Shown here in pieces: positions 34,500 to 45,443 of a DNA stretch of 64,000 nt (position 1 is the first letter of the stretch; each line of letters opens with the position of its first letter). Source of the DNA: Aquabacter sediminis. GTDB taxonomy: Bacteria > Pseudomonadota > Alphaproteobacteria > Rhizobiales > Xanthobacteraceae. A program made the translations under genes and the position numbers. The stretch spans positions 62,001 to 126,000 of the forward strand of contig NZ_JARBFX010000011.1 in assembly GCF_028863665.1 (NCBI RefSeq), written 5' to 3'. Below the pieces are notes generated by a model that saw only the letters and a list, made by a program, of their open reading frames with translations, ran no database searches and was not told the DNA's origin.

Positions 34500-35426
34500 T
34501 CAGAAGCTCACGCGGTCGGCGCCCTTGAGGCCGAGCGTGGCGCGGGCCTCGTCGGGGGTGGCGATCTCGTGGCCGAGTTCTTCGAGGATCCGGCGGATCT
34601 TGGCCACCTGCTCGGCATTGGAGGAGGCAAGCTTGCCGCGGCCGATGAACAGGCTGTCCTCCAGCCCCACACGCACGTTTCCGCCCATCATGGCGGCCTG
34701 GGTGGCGAACGGCATCTGGTGGCGGCCCGCCGCCAGCACGGACCATTGATAGTCCTTGCCGAACAGCTTGTCGGCGGTGCGCTTCATGAACATGAGGTTG
34801 TCCATGTCGGCGCCGATGCCGCCCAAGATGCCGAAGATGAGTTGCAGGAAGACCGGCGGGCGGAACCAGCCCTGGTCCAGGCAATGGGCGAGGTTATAGA
34901 GGTGGCCCACGTCGTAGCATTCATGCTCGAACTTGGTGCCGTGCTCCTCACCCAGCATCTTGTAGATCCGCTCGATGTCGCCGAACGTGTTGCGGAAGAT
35001 GAAGTCCTTGGTGCCGAGGAGGTAGGGCTCCTCCCACTCATGCTTCCAGTTGGAATAGCGCTTGGCCAGCGGGTGCAGCGCGAAGTTCATGGAGCCCATG
35101 TTCAGCGAGCACATTTCCGGCGCCGCCTGGAGCGGGGCGGCGAGGCGCTGCTCCACGGTCATGTTGAGGCCGCCGCCGGTGGTAATGTTGATCACCGCGT
35201 CGGTGGCCTGCTTGATGCGCGGCAGGAATTCCATGAACACCGCCGGGTCGGGCGTCGGGCGGCCGTCCTTGGGGTCGCGGGCATGCAGATGGAGGATGGC
35301 CGCGCCGGCTTCCGCTGCTGCGATGGCCTGCTCGGCGATCTCGCCGGGCGTGATGGGCAATGCGTCGGACATGGTGGGCGTATGGATGCCGCCCGTCACC
35401 GCGCAGGTAATGATGACCTTGCTCAA
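34500..35426 (-). CDS. BKACE (DUF849) beta-keto acid cleavage enzyme
   Basis: 308-aa TIM-barrel enzyme that condenses a beta-keto acid with acetyl-CoA to give acetoacetate and a new CoA ester. It begins with the family N-terminus VIITCAVTGGIHTPTMS, and the Zn ligands His46 and His48 are in HLHARDP. GGGLNMTVEQRL and MGGNVRVGLEDSLFIGRG complete the signature, the last containing the third ligand Glu. The substrate-defining side-chain pocket cannot be read by eye. It lies 61 bp after the cyclase gene and 3 bp before the lactonase. Relatives work on 3-keto-5-aminohexanoate, dehydrocarnitine and others. Confidence 0.92.
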   Translation of the reverse strand: MSKVIITCAVTGGIHTPTMSDALPITPGEIAEQAIAAAEAGAAILHLHARDPKDGRPTPDPAVFMEFLPRIKQATDAVINITTGGGLNMTVEQRLAAPLQAAPEMCSLNMGSMNFALHPLAKRYSNWKHEWEEPYLLGTKDFIFRNTFGDIERIYKMLGEEHGTKFEHECYDVGHLYNLAHCLDQGWFRPPVFLQLIFGILGGIGADMDNLMFMKRTADKLFGKDYQWSVLAAGRHQMPFATQAAMMGGNVRVGLEDSLFIGRGKLASSNAEQVAKIRRILEELGHEIATPDEARATLGLKGADRVSF

Positions 35427-35487
35427 GGTTGCGTCTCCCGAGGCGTGTTCGATGTCAGGGGGCCGCGCGGGGATCCCGCGCCGGCAA

Positions 35488-36261
35488 TCAGTCGGGCAGG
35501 ATGGCGACCGCCCGGGTCCAGCCGGCGGAGGCCGCGCGGATCTTCACCGGAAAACAGGAGACCGTGAAGCCGGTGGCGGGCAGCGCCTCCAGATTGTGCA
35601 GCTTCTCGATCTGGCAATAGCCCTTCTCGCGGCCGGCCTTGTGGCCTTCCCAGATGAGAGAGGCATCGCCCGTCTCGGCAAAGCGCCGGGCGGTGAATGA
35701 GAAGGGCGCATCCCAGCTCCATCCGTCCGTGCCCACCACGCGAATGCCCTGGTTCACCAGATGGAGGGTGGCGTCGCGGCCGAAGCCGCAGCCTTTGTCC
35801 ACATAGTCCGCCTGGCCATAGCGGGCGCCAGCGGCGGTGTTGGCAATGACGATGTCGAAGGGCTGGAGACGGTGGCCGATGCGATCCAGCTCGGCGTCGA
35901 TCTCGCCGGGGGTCACCACATGGCCGTCGGGCAGGTGGCGGAAGTCCAGCTTCACGCCGGGGCGGAAGCACCAGTCGAGGGGGATTTCGTCAATGGTGCT
36001 GGCCCGCGCGCCGCCATCCATGGTGGGGTGATAGTGCCAGGGGGCATCCACATGGGTGCCATTATGGGTGGAGATGTGGGCCGTCTCCACCGCCCAGCCC
36101 ATCCCGTCCGGCAATTGCTCGGGCTTGAGGCCCGGAAAGGCCCCGGCCAGCACGCCCGCCGTCTCCGCATGGGCGGAATAGTCGATGCGCACCCGCTGGA
36201 AGGGCGGGTCGGCGGGGACGTCATTCTCCAGGGGGATGGAGATATCGATGAAACGTGGCAA
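35488..36261 (-). CDS. Cyclase-family (kynurenine-formamidase-like) metal hydrolase
   Basis: About 257-aa member of the Cyclase superfamily with the metal-binding motif HNGTHVDAPWHYHP near residue 70 and a second ligand region further on. Members hydrolyse N-formylkynurenine, isatin, cyclic imides or related amides. I place the start at a TTG (MPRFIDISIPL, GGAAG 5 bases upstream), which matches the family N-terminus. An ATG at 36315 would add an 18-residue Arg/Lys-rich tail and would overlap the dyad at 36312-36339. First gene of the operon with BKACE, lactonase and binding protein, divergent from a TetR regulator. Confidence 0.83.
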   Translation of the reverse strand: MPRFIDISIPLENDVPADPPFQRVRIDYSAHAETAGVLAGAFPGLKPEQLPDGMGWAVETAHISTHNGTHVDAPWHYHPTMDGGARASTIDEIPLDWCFRPGVKLDFRHLPDGHVVTPGEIDAELDRIGHRLQPFDIVIANTAAGARYGQADYVDKGCGFGRDATLHLVNQGIRVVGTDGWSWDAPFSFTARRFAETGDASLIWEGHKAGREKGYCQIEKLHNLEALPATGFTVSCFPVKIRAASAGWTRAVAILPD

Positions 36262-36311
36262 GGGCGCTTCCGTCTTGTTTCGCGAGGCGCGCTTTCGGCG
36301 CCTTCTTTTAT

Positions 36312-36339
36312 ACATCCGTATATTTTTTTGTACGGGTGT
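36312..36339. promoter_or_regulatory. Candidate TetR operator between cyclase and tetR genes
   Basis: Inverted repeat ACATCCGTATA (36312-36322) and TGTACGGGTGT (36329-36339), 9 of 11 positions matching around a T-rich 6-bp centre, in an AT-rich promoter patch. It lies 51 bp upstream of the cyclase TTG and 115 bp upstream of the TetR ATG. Position and symmetry suggest the binding site of that regulator. Confidence 0.5.
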
Positions 36340-36453
36340 TCAACATACAATCCAACCCGGCAGAATGGCTCCGGCCACGATGCAGTTTTGCACCCGGCGG
36401 CGTGGCCCGCCATAGTGCGAGCGTTGCGACAGGATCAGGCCAAAAAGATCAGT

Positions 36454-37257
36454 ATGGACCCGAAAGAGACCATGGCCCCGCCGCCCGAGGACAACGCCTC
36501 TCCCGCCAAGACGGCACGCAAGCGGGCAGCCCCCCTCGCGCCCGTTCTCCCCAAGGGCACAACGAAACAGGCGCGCGCGCGTCCGCGCTCCGCCGTTCCG
36601 GCCGGCGAGGCGCAGCGGCCCGACCGGCGGGCGGACATTCTGGAGAGCGCGGAAATTCTGTTCGCGGAACGCGGCTATGCCGCGGTCTCGGTGCGCGACA
36701 TCGCGGCGCGCGCGGGCGTGCCCTTGGCGCTGGTGGGCTATTATTTCGGCCGCAAGCCCGAACTGTTCGCCACCGTCTTCGAGCACCGCAAGATCAATCT
36801 GGACGAACGCATCGCGCGCATCCTGGAGGTGGGCGCCAAGGGGCCGGGGCCGGGCCGGGTGGAGGAGATCGTGCGCGCCTGGGCGGAACCGGTGGTGCGC
36901 CTGCACGGCACGGCGAGCGGGGATTCCTTCTCGCTCCTCGTCGCCCGCACCGCCTGGGATCCGGGCCCGGAGGCCACCGCCATCATCGAGCGCTTCTACG
37001 ACCCCTTGGTGGAGGCATTCGTCACGGCGATGGGGGCGGCCCTGCCCGGCACGACGCGAGGTCTCCGGCTCTGGGCCTATGAATATGCGGTGGGCGCGCT
37101 GCTCATGTACGTGGCCGACAAGCGCATCGAGCGCCTGTCCGGCGGCACGGCGACCGCCGGCGACCCAGCCGTGTTCGAGCCCTTCGTGCGCTTCGTGAGC
37201 GCCGGCTTCCTCGCGGCCGTGGAGGCGGGTGAGCCGGATGGCGGCGCGCCCGCTTAA
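36454..37257 (+). CDS. TetR-family regulator with long disordered N-terminus
   Basis: 267-aa regulator. The first about 50 residues are Ala/Pro/Lys/Arg-rich and probably unstructured. The HTH follows (about 52-98) with RADILESAEILFAERGYAAV, then VRDIAARAGVPLALVGYYFGRKPELF, the canonical recognition helix plus YYF.(R/S)K turn (two adjoining blocks). The C-terminal effector domain has WAYEYAVGALLMYVADKRIERL. Start at MDPKET; a second in-frame ATG six codons later is possible. Divergent from the cyclase-BKACE operon, which it most likely represses, with the dyad at 36312-36339 as operator. Confidence 0.87.
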   Translation: MDPKETMAPPPEDNASPAKTARKRAAPLAPVLPKGTTKQARARPRSAVPAGEAQRPDRRADILESAEILFAERGYAAVSVRDIAARAGVPLALVGYYFGRKPELFATVFEHRKINLDERIARILEVGAKGPGPGRVEEIVRAWAEPVVRLHGTASGDSFSLLVARTAWDPGPEATAIIERFYDPLVEAFVTAMGAALPGTTRGLRLWAYEYAVGALLMYVADKRIERLSGGTATAGDPAVFEPFVRFVSAGFLAAVEAGEPDGGAPA

Positions 37258-37511
37258 GTTCACGTCATCTCCCGGGCCTACTAATCCCTGTACCTGCTCC
37301 ATCTCCATTTGGGTGAAGTCCACACGCCAGCTCTGCTGGCTGAGCCGTGAAGTTCATTTTCGGCCGAACACCTCGGCGCGATCCATATCGTGACAGGTCC
37401 TTCGGGCAGGGCGGCGATGCCAGCTGACATCGCCGGGGTGCGCCTGTTCCCGGGAGCGAGATGGGTCCAGGAGCACGTGGGGGCTGGGCGTCACAGCTGG
37501 CGCTGATGAAG

Positions 37512-37551
37512 AAGACAAAACAGACAAACATTTTTTGTCACTTTTTGTCTT
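37512..37551. promoter_or_regulatory. Nested inverted repeat (TTTTGTC half-sites) upstream of DJ-1-like gene
   Basis: The outer pair AAGACAAAA (37512-37520)/TTTTGTCTT (37543-37551) and inner pair GACAAA (37523-37528)/TTTGTC (37534-37539) share almost the same centre. This gives four GACAAA-type half-sites in 40 bp, in an AT-rich patch 74 bp upstream of the next start. A dimer-of-dimers operator is the likely explanation. The rest of the 37258-37624 gap (367 bp) shows no convincing gene. Confidence 0.5.
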
Positions 37552-37624
37552 GACCATTACCCACTCACGCCCCACACCTTTGGCAGGATCAACGTCCCCC
37601 GGGCTGACCGAAGGAGCGACAGCC

Positions 37625-38326
37625 ATGATTCCCGCAGACCGGCACCTTCACATCGGCTCCATCCTGTTCGACGGGCTGGACCAGATCGACTTCACGGGGC
37701 CCTTCGAGGTGCTCTCCCGCATCCCCAATTCCACCTTGCACGTGGCCGGAAAGACCACGGCGCCGGTGAAGGACACACGCGGCCTCACCCTGGTGCCCGA
37801 CAAGACCTTCGCCGAGGTGCCGAAGCTCGATGTGCTGCACGTGCCCGGCGGCCCGGGACAGGAAGCATTGATGGAGGACGAGGAGACGCTGGCCTTCATC
37901 CGCAAGCAGGCGGAAGGCGCGCTGTTCGTGCTGTCGGTTTGCACCGGGGCGCTGGTATGCGGGGCGGCCGGCCTGCTGAAGGGGCGGAGAGCCACCACCC
38001 ACTGGGCGGCCATGGACGTGCTGCCCTTGCTCGGTGCCATCCCCGTGCATGATCGCGTGGTGATCGACGGCAACGCCGTCTTCGCCGGCGGCGTCACCTC
38101 GGGCATCGACGGCGCCCTGCAGCTCGCCGCCCTTCTGCGGGGCGAGGCAGCGGCCCAGCAAATCCAGCTCTATATGCAGTATCAGCCCGAACCGCCCTTC
38201 GATGCCGGCACGCCGGAGCGCGCGCCCGCTGAAGTGGTGGCCTCGGCACGGGAGATGTTCGCTCCCCTCACCGCGCGCCGGATGGAAACCGCGCGGCGGG
38301 TCGGCGGCCGGCTGGGCCTTTCCTGA
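37625..38326 (+). CDS. DJ-1/PfpI-family protein, isonitrile-hydratase (InhA)-like
   Basis: 233-aa class I glutamine-amidotransferase-like protein. It shows the InhA-type N-terminus FDGLDQIDFTGPFEVL, with the Asp (residue 20) corresponding to the catalytic Asp17 of InhA. The nucleophile elbow SVCTGALVCGAAGLLKGRRATTHW (given as two motifs, Cys106 being the nucleophile) is followed by a conserved GGVTSGIDGAL. InhA hydrates isonitriles to N-formamides; other members of this branch are AraC-associated regulators without the DNA-binding part. AAGGAG lies 9 bases before the ATG. No partner operon is evident. Substrate uncertain. Confidence 0.83.
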   Translation: MIPADRHLHIGSILFDGLDQIDFTGPFEVLSRIPNSTLHVAGKTTAPVKDTRGLTLVPDKTFAEVPKLDVLHVPGGPGQEALMEDEETLAFIRKQAEGALFVLSVCTGALVCGAAGLLKGRRATTHWAAMDVLPLLGAIPVHDRVVIDGNAVFAGGVTSGIDGALQLAALLRGEAAAQQIQLYMQYQPEPPFDAGTPERAPAEVVASAREMFAPLTARRMETARRVGGRLGLS

Positions 38327-38417
38327 TCCTGAGGGCCCGTCCTTGTGCCCGCCGGAACGGAGCCTTCCGGCCCGCTCCGGCCCGTCTTCATGGACGGGAA
38401 TGCGCGGCCTCGGCGAT

Positions 38418-38437
38418 GCCGCCCCTCAAGGGGCGGC
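38418..38437. terminator. GC-rich hairpin between convergent genes
   Basis: GCCGCCCC, TCAA loop, GGGGCGGC: perfect 8-bp stem, 92 bp after the DJ-1-like stop and 60 bp beyond the ferritin stop. No T-tract, so termination efficiency is uncertain, but position fits a shared end signal for the two convergent genes. Confidence 0.45.
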
Positions 38438-38496
38438 AGGGTGAGGTTCAGCGGCGGCCTGTGCGCGAGTCCTGCGGGCTGCAAGGCTGTCCGGCG

Positions 38497-38994
38497 TCAG
38501 TGCCCCTTGGTCAGGCGCGCCAGTTCGCGGTCTGCCAGATAGAGCGAGTTCGGCCCATCACCGATGAGCGCGATCTTGTCGAGGATCTGCCGGCACAGCT
38601 TCTCCTCCTCATGCTGCTCGCCAGCGAACCACTGCAGGAACTGATCGGTCTCGTAGCTGTGCTCGGCGCGAGCGATGTCGATCACCTCGAAGATGTTGCG
38701 GCTGACCTTACGCTCCTCTTCCTGAATGCGCTTGAACAGGCCGGTGATGTCGTTGGCGAGGATTTCCGGCTTCGGCAGCGCCTTCAGGGAAATGGGGGCG
38801 CCGAGATCATCGAGGAAGGCGAAGAACTTCAGCATGTGCGTCAGCTCTTCGGCCGCGTGCTTCAAGAGAAAGTCCTTGGTGCCTTCCAGATTATTGGCCG
38901 ACGCCCAGGCTGCCGCCTGCAGATAGATGTGATGGGCCTCAAGCTCGCCGTTGAGCAGGTCGTTCAACTTGGCTTCGAGCTTCTCGCTAACCAT
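38497..38994 (-). CDS. Ferritin-like non-haem iron storage protein
   Basis: 165-aa four-helix ferritin of the FtnA type. Helix A has LNGELEAHHIYLQAAAWA with the ferroxidase Glu. Helix B has KHAAEELTHMLKFFAFLDDLG with Glu-x-x-His. Helices C/D contain EEERKVSRNIFEVIDIA and FLQWFAGEQHEEEKL. No bacterioferritin haem Met pattern is evident. It oxidises and stores Fe(III) in the cytoplasm. Start at MVSEKLEAK with GGAG 9 bases upstream; the frame is open ten codons further. It lies 69 bp downstream of mntH on the same strand, a pairing that makes sense for metal homeostasis. Confidence 0.9.
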   Translation of the reverse strand: MVSEKLEAKLNDLLNGELEAHHIYLQAAAWASANNLEGTKDFLLKHAAEELTHMLKFFAFLDDLGAPISLKALPKPEILANDITGLFKRIQEEERKVSRNIFEVIDIARAEHSYETDQFLQWFAGEQHEEEKLCRQILDKIALIGDGPNSLYLADRELARLTKGH

Positions 38995-39063
38995 TTTACG
39001 CTCCAGGTTGAAGCCCTCGCGCAATCTTGAGGGCGGGTAAAGGCAGGAAGACGAAGGGCCGCG

Positions 39064-40401
39064 TCAGCCGCCCGGGATCCAGCCGATGGTCTGGCCGAGC
39101 ACGATGACGTTAAGGACCAGCAGGATGATTGTGGCTGGCCACATCACCAGGCGGATCCAGCCTCGGTTCACCATGGTCCCCATCAGGGTGCGATCGTCGG
39201 TGAGCATCACCAGGGGAAGCATGGCGAAGGGCAGCTGGATGGAGAGGATCACCTGGCTCCACATCAGGATATCCACGGGCTGGGCATGCATCAGGATGGC
39301 GATGAGCGCCGGGGCCATGGTCGCGAGGCGCGTGCCGACGCGGATCAGGAACGGGCTTACATGCTCCGTCTTCAGGAAGCCCTCGAACACCACCTGCCCC
39401 GCCAGCGTCGCCGACGTGGAGGACGCAACGCCCGACACCAGCAGGGCAACGGCGAAGATGAGGCCGGCGCCCTGGCTGAGGATGGGCACCAGGGTCTTAT
39501 AGGCATCGCCGAACGACTGGATGACGGTTCCATCTTTCAGGAAGATGGGATGGAAGACGGCGGCGGCCACCACCAGGATCGCGGCATTGATGAACCAGGC
39601 CACGAACAGGGAGACATTGGTGTCCCACTGCGACCAGCCGTAGAGCACGCGCGGCGGGGCGAGATTCTCCTTCAGCCGCGAGATGGCCAGATGCGAGTGA
39701 AGGTAAAGATTGTGGGGCATGATGGTCGCCCCGATGATGCCCACCGCCACGAACAAGGCATCGGCGCTCAGGATGTCCGCCGAGGGGAGGATGCTGTCGA
39801 TGGCCACCGCCTCGTAGTCCGGGTGGCTCATGAACATCTCGATCACGTACATGATCGAGACCGAGGACAGGAAGGCGAGGAAGACCATCTCCACCGCGCG
39901 AAATCCCCACCTGTTCAGGAGCAGGATGAGAAAGACGTCCACGATGGTGATGAGCGCGCCTTCCCACAGAGGGATCTTGAACAGGAGCTGCAGCGCCACG
40001 GCCACGCCGATAATTTCGGCCAGGTCGGTGGCCATCATGGACACCACCGCCGACACGAAGAACACCTTCGCCATCCAGGGCGGGTAGCGCTCGGCGCAAT
40101 GCTGGGCGAGGTCCTTGCCGGTGGCGATACCCAGCTTGGCGCACAGATTCTGCACCAGCGCGCCAATCAGACAGCTTAAGGAGAGGACCCACAACAGCGT
40201 ATAGCCGAACTGGCTTCCTGCTTGCAGGTCGGTCGCCCAATTGCCCGGATCGAAATAGCCGATCGAAATGATGAAAGCGGGGCCGAAGAATTTCCACCAG
40301 ACCGGCCGCCGGATCGGCGCCGAGCCCGGAATCTGGTAGGCCTCTCCACGTGGCAACGGGATTTCCGGCTTCTGCAGCCGCGACTGTTCAGATTTCGCCA
40401 T
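39064..40401 (-). CDS. mntH: NRAMP-family Mn2+/Fe2+:H+ symporter
   Basis: 445-aa inner-membrane divalent metal importer with 11 or so hydrophobic segments. The unwound TM1 carries YFDPGNWATDLQAG (Asp51, Asn54 metal ligands). TM6 carries IMPHNLYLHSHLA with the metal-coordinating Met and His typical of Mn/Fe carriers; this Met is lost in Al/Mg-type relatives. The first 35 residues are a hydrophilic cytosolic tail. The AT-rich patch 40515-40545 upstream, with TCATT/AATGA arms (40524-40528 and 40539-40543), may hold an iron or manganese responsive operator, though I cannot assign one. Same strand as the ferritin gene. Confidence 0.92.
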   Translation of the reverse strand: MAKSEQSRLQKPEIPLPRGEAYQIPGSAPIRRPVWWKFFGPAFIISIGYFDPGNWATDLQAGSQFGYTLLWVLSLSCLIGALVQNLCAKLGIATGKDLAQHCAERYPPWMAKVFFVSAVVSMMATDLAEIIGVAVALQLLFKIPLWEGALITIVDVFLILLLNRWGFRAVEMVFLAFLSSVSIMYVIEMFMSHPDYEAVAIDSILPSADILSADALFVAVGIIGATIMPHNLYLHSHLAISRLKENLAPPRVLYGWSQWDTNVSLFVAWFINAAILVVAAAVFHPIFLKDGTVIQSFGDAYKTLVPILSQGAGLIFAVALLVSGVASSTSATLAGQVVFEGFLKTEHVSPFLIRVGTRLATMAPALIAILMHAQPVDILMWSQVILSIQLPFAMLPLVMLTDDRTLMGTMVNRGWIRLVMWPATIILLVLNVIVLGQTIGWIPGG

Positions 40402-40635
40402 GCCCGCTCTCGTCCCATGCTGGAAACAGGGCGTGACGCGGCGGCGCCGGTCCGGTCACGGACGAGAACCTACAGCCTGGCAGATGCGGATCAATCGCCG
40501 GACGCCGGTACGTGACTACATATTCATTATTCTAATTCAATGACATGGGTGAAAATCCAGCAGCCGCGCACCGGCGCGCGACTTCCTGGAACGGTTCCGA
40601 CCTTCCACAGCGTCAGGAAAGGGCCGAGGCCCACC

Positions 40636-43191
<2,556 letters not shown>

Positions 43192-43224
43192 CTAAGTCTT
43201 GAAGAAATGCCGAGGGGGTAGCTC

Positions 43225-45219
43225 ATGGGCCTGCGCGAATTGATGATGGCGGCGGCTTCCGTTGCGACACTCGTTGCGGCAGGTCCGTCCCTTGCCCAGC
43301 AGGCGGCGACGCCCGCTGCGCCCACCGCATCCACCGCGTCCGCCCCTGCGGCGGCCGGCGATGATTCGGCCCTGGTGGAGCGGGGCGCCTACCTCGCCCG
43401 CGCCGCCGATTGCATGCCCTGCCACACGGGCGATCCCAAGACGCCTTACGCGGGCAACCTGCCGTTCAAGACGCCGTTCGGCACCATGTTTTCGGTCAAC
43501 ATCACGTCCGATCCCACCTATGGCATCGGCAAGTGGACGTTCGACCAGTTCAAGAACGCCCTCCATAACGGCATCCGCGCGGATGGTGCCTATCTCTACC
43601 CGGCCATGCCGTTCGATTCCTATACGGGCATCGGCGAGGACGACCTGAAGGCGCTGTGGGCCTTCGTGCGGCGCATTCCCGCTCAGCCGGTGGCGCGCAA
43701 GGACAACGAGCTCAACTTCCCCTTCAACATCCGCCTGGGCATGCTGGCCTGGCGCGAGCTGTTCTTCGAGCCGGCCTATTTCAAGCCCACCCCCGGAAAG
43801 AGCGACCAGTGGAATCGGGGCGCCTACCTCGCCGAAGTGCTTGGCCATTGCGCCGACTGCCACACGCCCCGCAACGTGATGGGCGCCGTGAAGGGCAAGG
43901 AGCAGTTCCTCGGCTCGGAGGTGGACGGCTTCTGGGCCCCGAGCATCGATGCGGCGCAGCTGAAGAAGGACGGCTGGACGAAGGACACGCTGACCAAGTT
44001 CTTCACCGACGGTTCGGCCCCCGGCAAGACCTCGGTGTTCGGGCCCATGGCCGAAGTGGTCCGCGAGAGCCTTGCCTATCTCACGCCCGCCGATCGCGAG
44101 GCCCTCGTCACCTATCTCCTGGACAGCCCGCCGCCCAAGGACCAGCCCGCCCCGCAGGCGGCTTCTCGCCTTTCGCCGGCGGAATTCCAGCGCGGCGCCA
44201 AGCTCTATGTGGACAATTGCGCGCCCTGCCACCAGTCGAAGGGGTCCGGCTCCACGGACATCATCCCGCCCTTGGCGGGCAATCCGGCGGTCAACGCGGC
44301 CGAGCCCTATAATGTCATCATGGCCATCCTGGGCGGCCTGCCGGCGGGCGGCACCTATGGCCCCATGCCGTCCTTCGCCGGCCGTCTGTCCGACCAGCAG
44401 GTGGCAAGCCTCGCCAATTATGTGCGCACCTCCTGGGGCAACACCGCCGATCCCAATGTGAGCGCCGGCATGGTGGCTGCCTGGCGCGCCACCGCCAACG
44501 TGCCCGACTACGGCACCCAGCAGGCCTCCGCTTTCGACTGCCCGAAGGTGGGCGGCGCGCCCGGCGCCAGCGGGCCGGATGTGCAGGCGGTGGCCGCGCT
44601 CACCAAGATGATGCAAGGCGGCGAGCGGGGCACCCAGATGCTGGCCGACGCCTACAAGGCGGCCGACAGCGATGCCTCCCCCGGCACCGTGGTGGACGCG
44701 CTGACCGCCGCCTATTGCCCGGTGGTGGCGGCCTCCAACCTCCCGGACTGGCAGAAGGCCCAGGAATTGCGCCGCTTCACCCTCCAGGTGGCGGCCACCG
44801 TCTCGCCGGGCGTGGCGGCCATTCCCATGCCGGCCGTGTCCACCATCTGGGCGACGCCCACCGGCACCTCTCTGGTGGCCCGCCAGCCCACCTCCATCGC
44901 CGCCAAGCTCACTTGCCCGGATGCCGACGGCAAGCTGGTGCCCAAGGCGCTGGTGGATGCGGCAACCGCAATCGTGGGCAAGGTCAACCCGCCGGTCACC
45001 GGAGACGCGGCCACCCAGTTCGCCAATACCCTGGCCCAGCAGAATCCCAAGGCCCGGAAGGCGGATGTGGCGAACGCCCTTATCACCGCCTATTGCCCGC
45101 AAGTGGTGGCGCAGCCGAACAATTCGGTGGCCAACCAATATGCCTTGCTGACCAGCTTCGGCCAGCAGGTCATCCAGACGCTCCAGCTCCAGGCGCCGCA
45201 ATACAACGCGGGCAAGTGA
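43225..45219 (+). CDS. Tri-haem c-type cytochrome with duplicated C-terminal extension
   Basis: 664-aa periplasmic cytochrome with a signal peptide to about residue 25 (SLAQQ). Three CxxCH haem sites are at 63-67, 209-213 and 332-336. This part (about 45-430) matches the cytochrome subunit of membrane alcohol or gluconate dehydrogenases, which passes electrons from a periplasmic dehydrogenase to ubiquinone. Beyond it are about 230 extra residues made of two similar blocks (about 435-530 and 560-660), each with a Cys-Pro near the start and an ALxxAYCPxVV motif. No dehydrogenase gene is adjacent. The ATG follows GAGGGGGTAGCTC. Divergent from ligA. Confidence 0.88.
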   Translation: MGLRELMMAAASVATLVAAGPSLAQQAATPAAPTASTASAPAAAGDDSALVERGAYLARAADCMPCHTGDPKTPYAGNLPFKTPFGTMFSVNITSDPTYGIGKWTFDQFKNALHNGIRADGAYLYPAMPFDSYTGIGEDDLKALWAFVRRIPAQPVARKDNELNFPFNIRLGMLAWRELFFEPAYFKPTPGKSDQWNRGAYLAEVLGHCADCHTPRNVMGAVKGKEQFLGSEVDGFWAPSIDAAQLKKDGWTKDTLTKFFTDGSAPGKTSVFGPMAEVVRESLAYLTPADREALVTYLLDSPPPKDQPAPQAASRLSPAEFQRGAKLYVDNCAPCHQSKGSGSTDIIPPLAGNPAVNAAEPYNVIMAILGGLPAGGTYGPMPSFAGRLSDQQVASLANYVRTSWGNTADPNVSAGMVAAWRATANVPDYGTQQASAFDCPKVGGAPGASGPDVQAVAALTKMMQGGERGTQMLADAYKAADSDASPGTVVDALTAAYCPVVAASNLPDWQKAQELRRFTLQVAATVSPGVAAIPMPAVSTIWATPTGTSLVARQPTSIAAKLTCPDADGKLVPKALVDAATAIVGKVNPPVTGDAATQFANTLAQQNPKARKADVANALITAYCPQVVAQPNNSVANQYALLTSFGQQVIQTLQLQAPQYNAGK

Positions 45220-45276
45220 GCAAAATCCAGGCTTTCGTCTCGATTTGGACCGCCCTCGCCGGGTAATGCCGGCAGG

Positions 45277-45295
45277 GGCGGCCCTTTGGGCCGTC
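45277..45295 (+). terminator. Hairpin downstream of the cytochrome gene
   Basis: GGCGGCCC, TTT loop, GGGCCGTC (one G-U pair), 57 bp after the cytochrome stop; no T-tract follows. Possible factor-dependent terminator. The rest of 45220-45443 shows no gene. Confidence 0.35.
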
Positions 45296-45443
45296 CACCT
45301 TGGGGAGCGCCCAAAGCCTCCCGCGAACCCGTGCCGGCCATGGCTCGGGCGTCGGTATCGCATGCCGGCTTTTCAATCGCGTGCCGTTTGGTCATGCTCG
45401 GTCCCGGCCGCCCCATCCTGTCCCGGCGGCGAGGATGGTCTCC

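Noticed and set aside
36262-36315. ATG start for the cyclase at 36315
   Set aside because: It adds an Arg/Lys-rich tail not seen in the family and sits inside the predicted operator; TTG at 36261 has an RBS and the family N-terminus.
37265-37531. 88-codon open frame on the minus strand in the gap before the DJ-1-like gene
   Set aside because: No RBS or domain, Pro/Cys-rich random-looking sequence, and its start overlaps the nested palindrome.
40521-40545. Irr/Fur-like box upstream of mntH
   Set aside because: Only weak arms (TCATT/AATGA) and no match to a known consensus that I can verify, so mentioned but not called as a site.
43192-45363. Open frame of 723 codons on the minus strand
   Set aside because: Antisense to the cytochrome gene, whose haem motifs and signal peptide are unambiguous.
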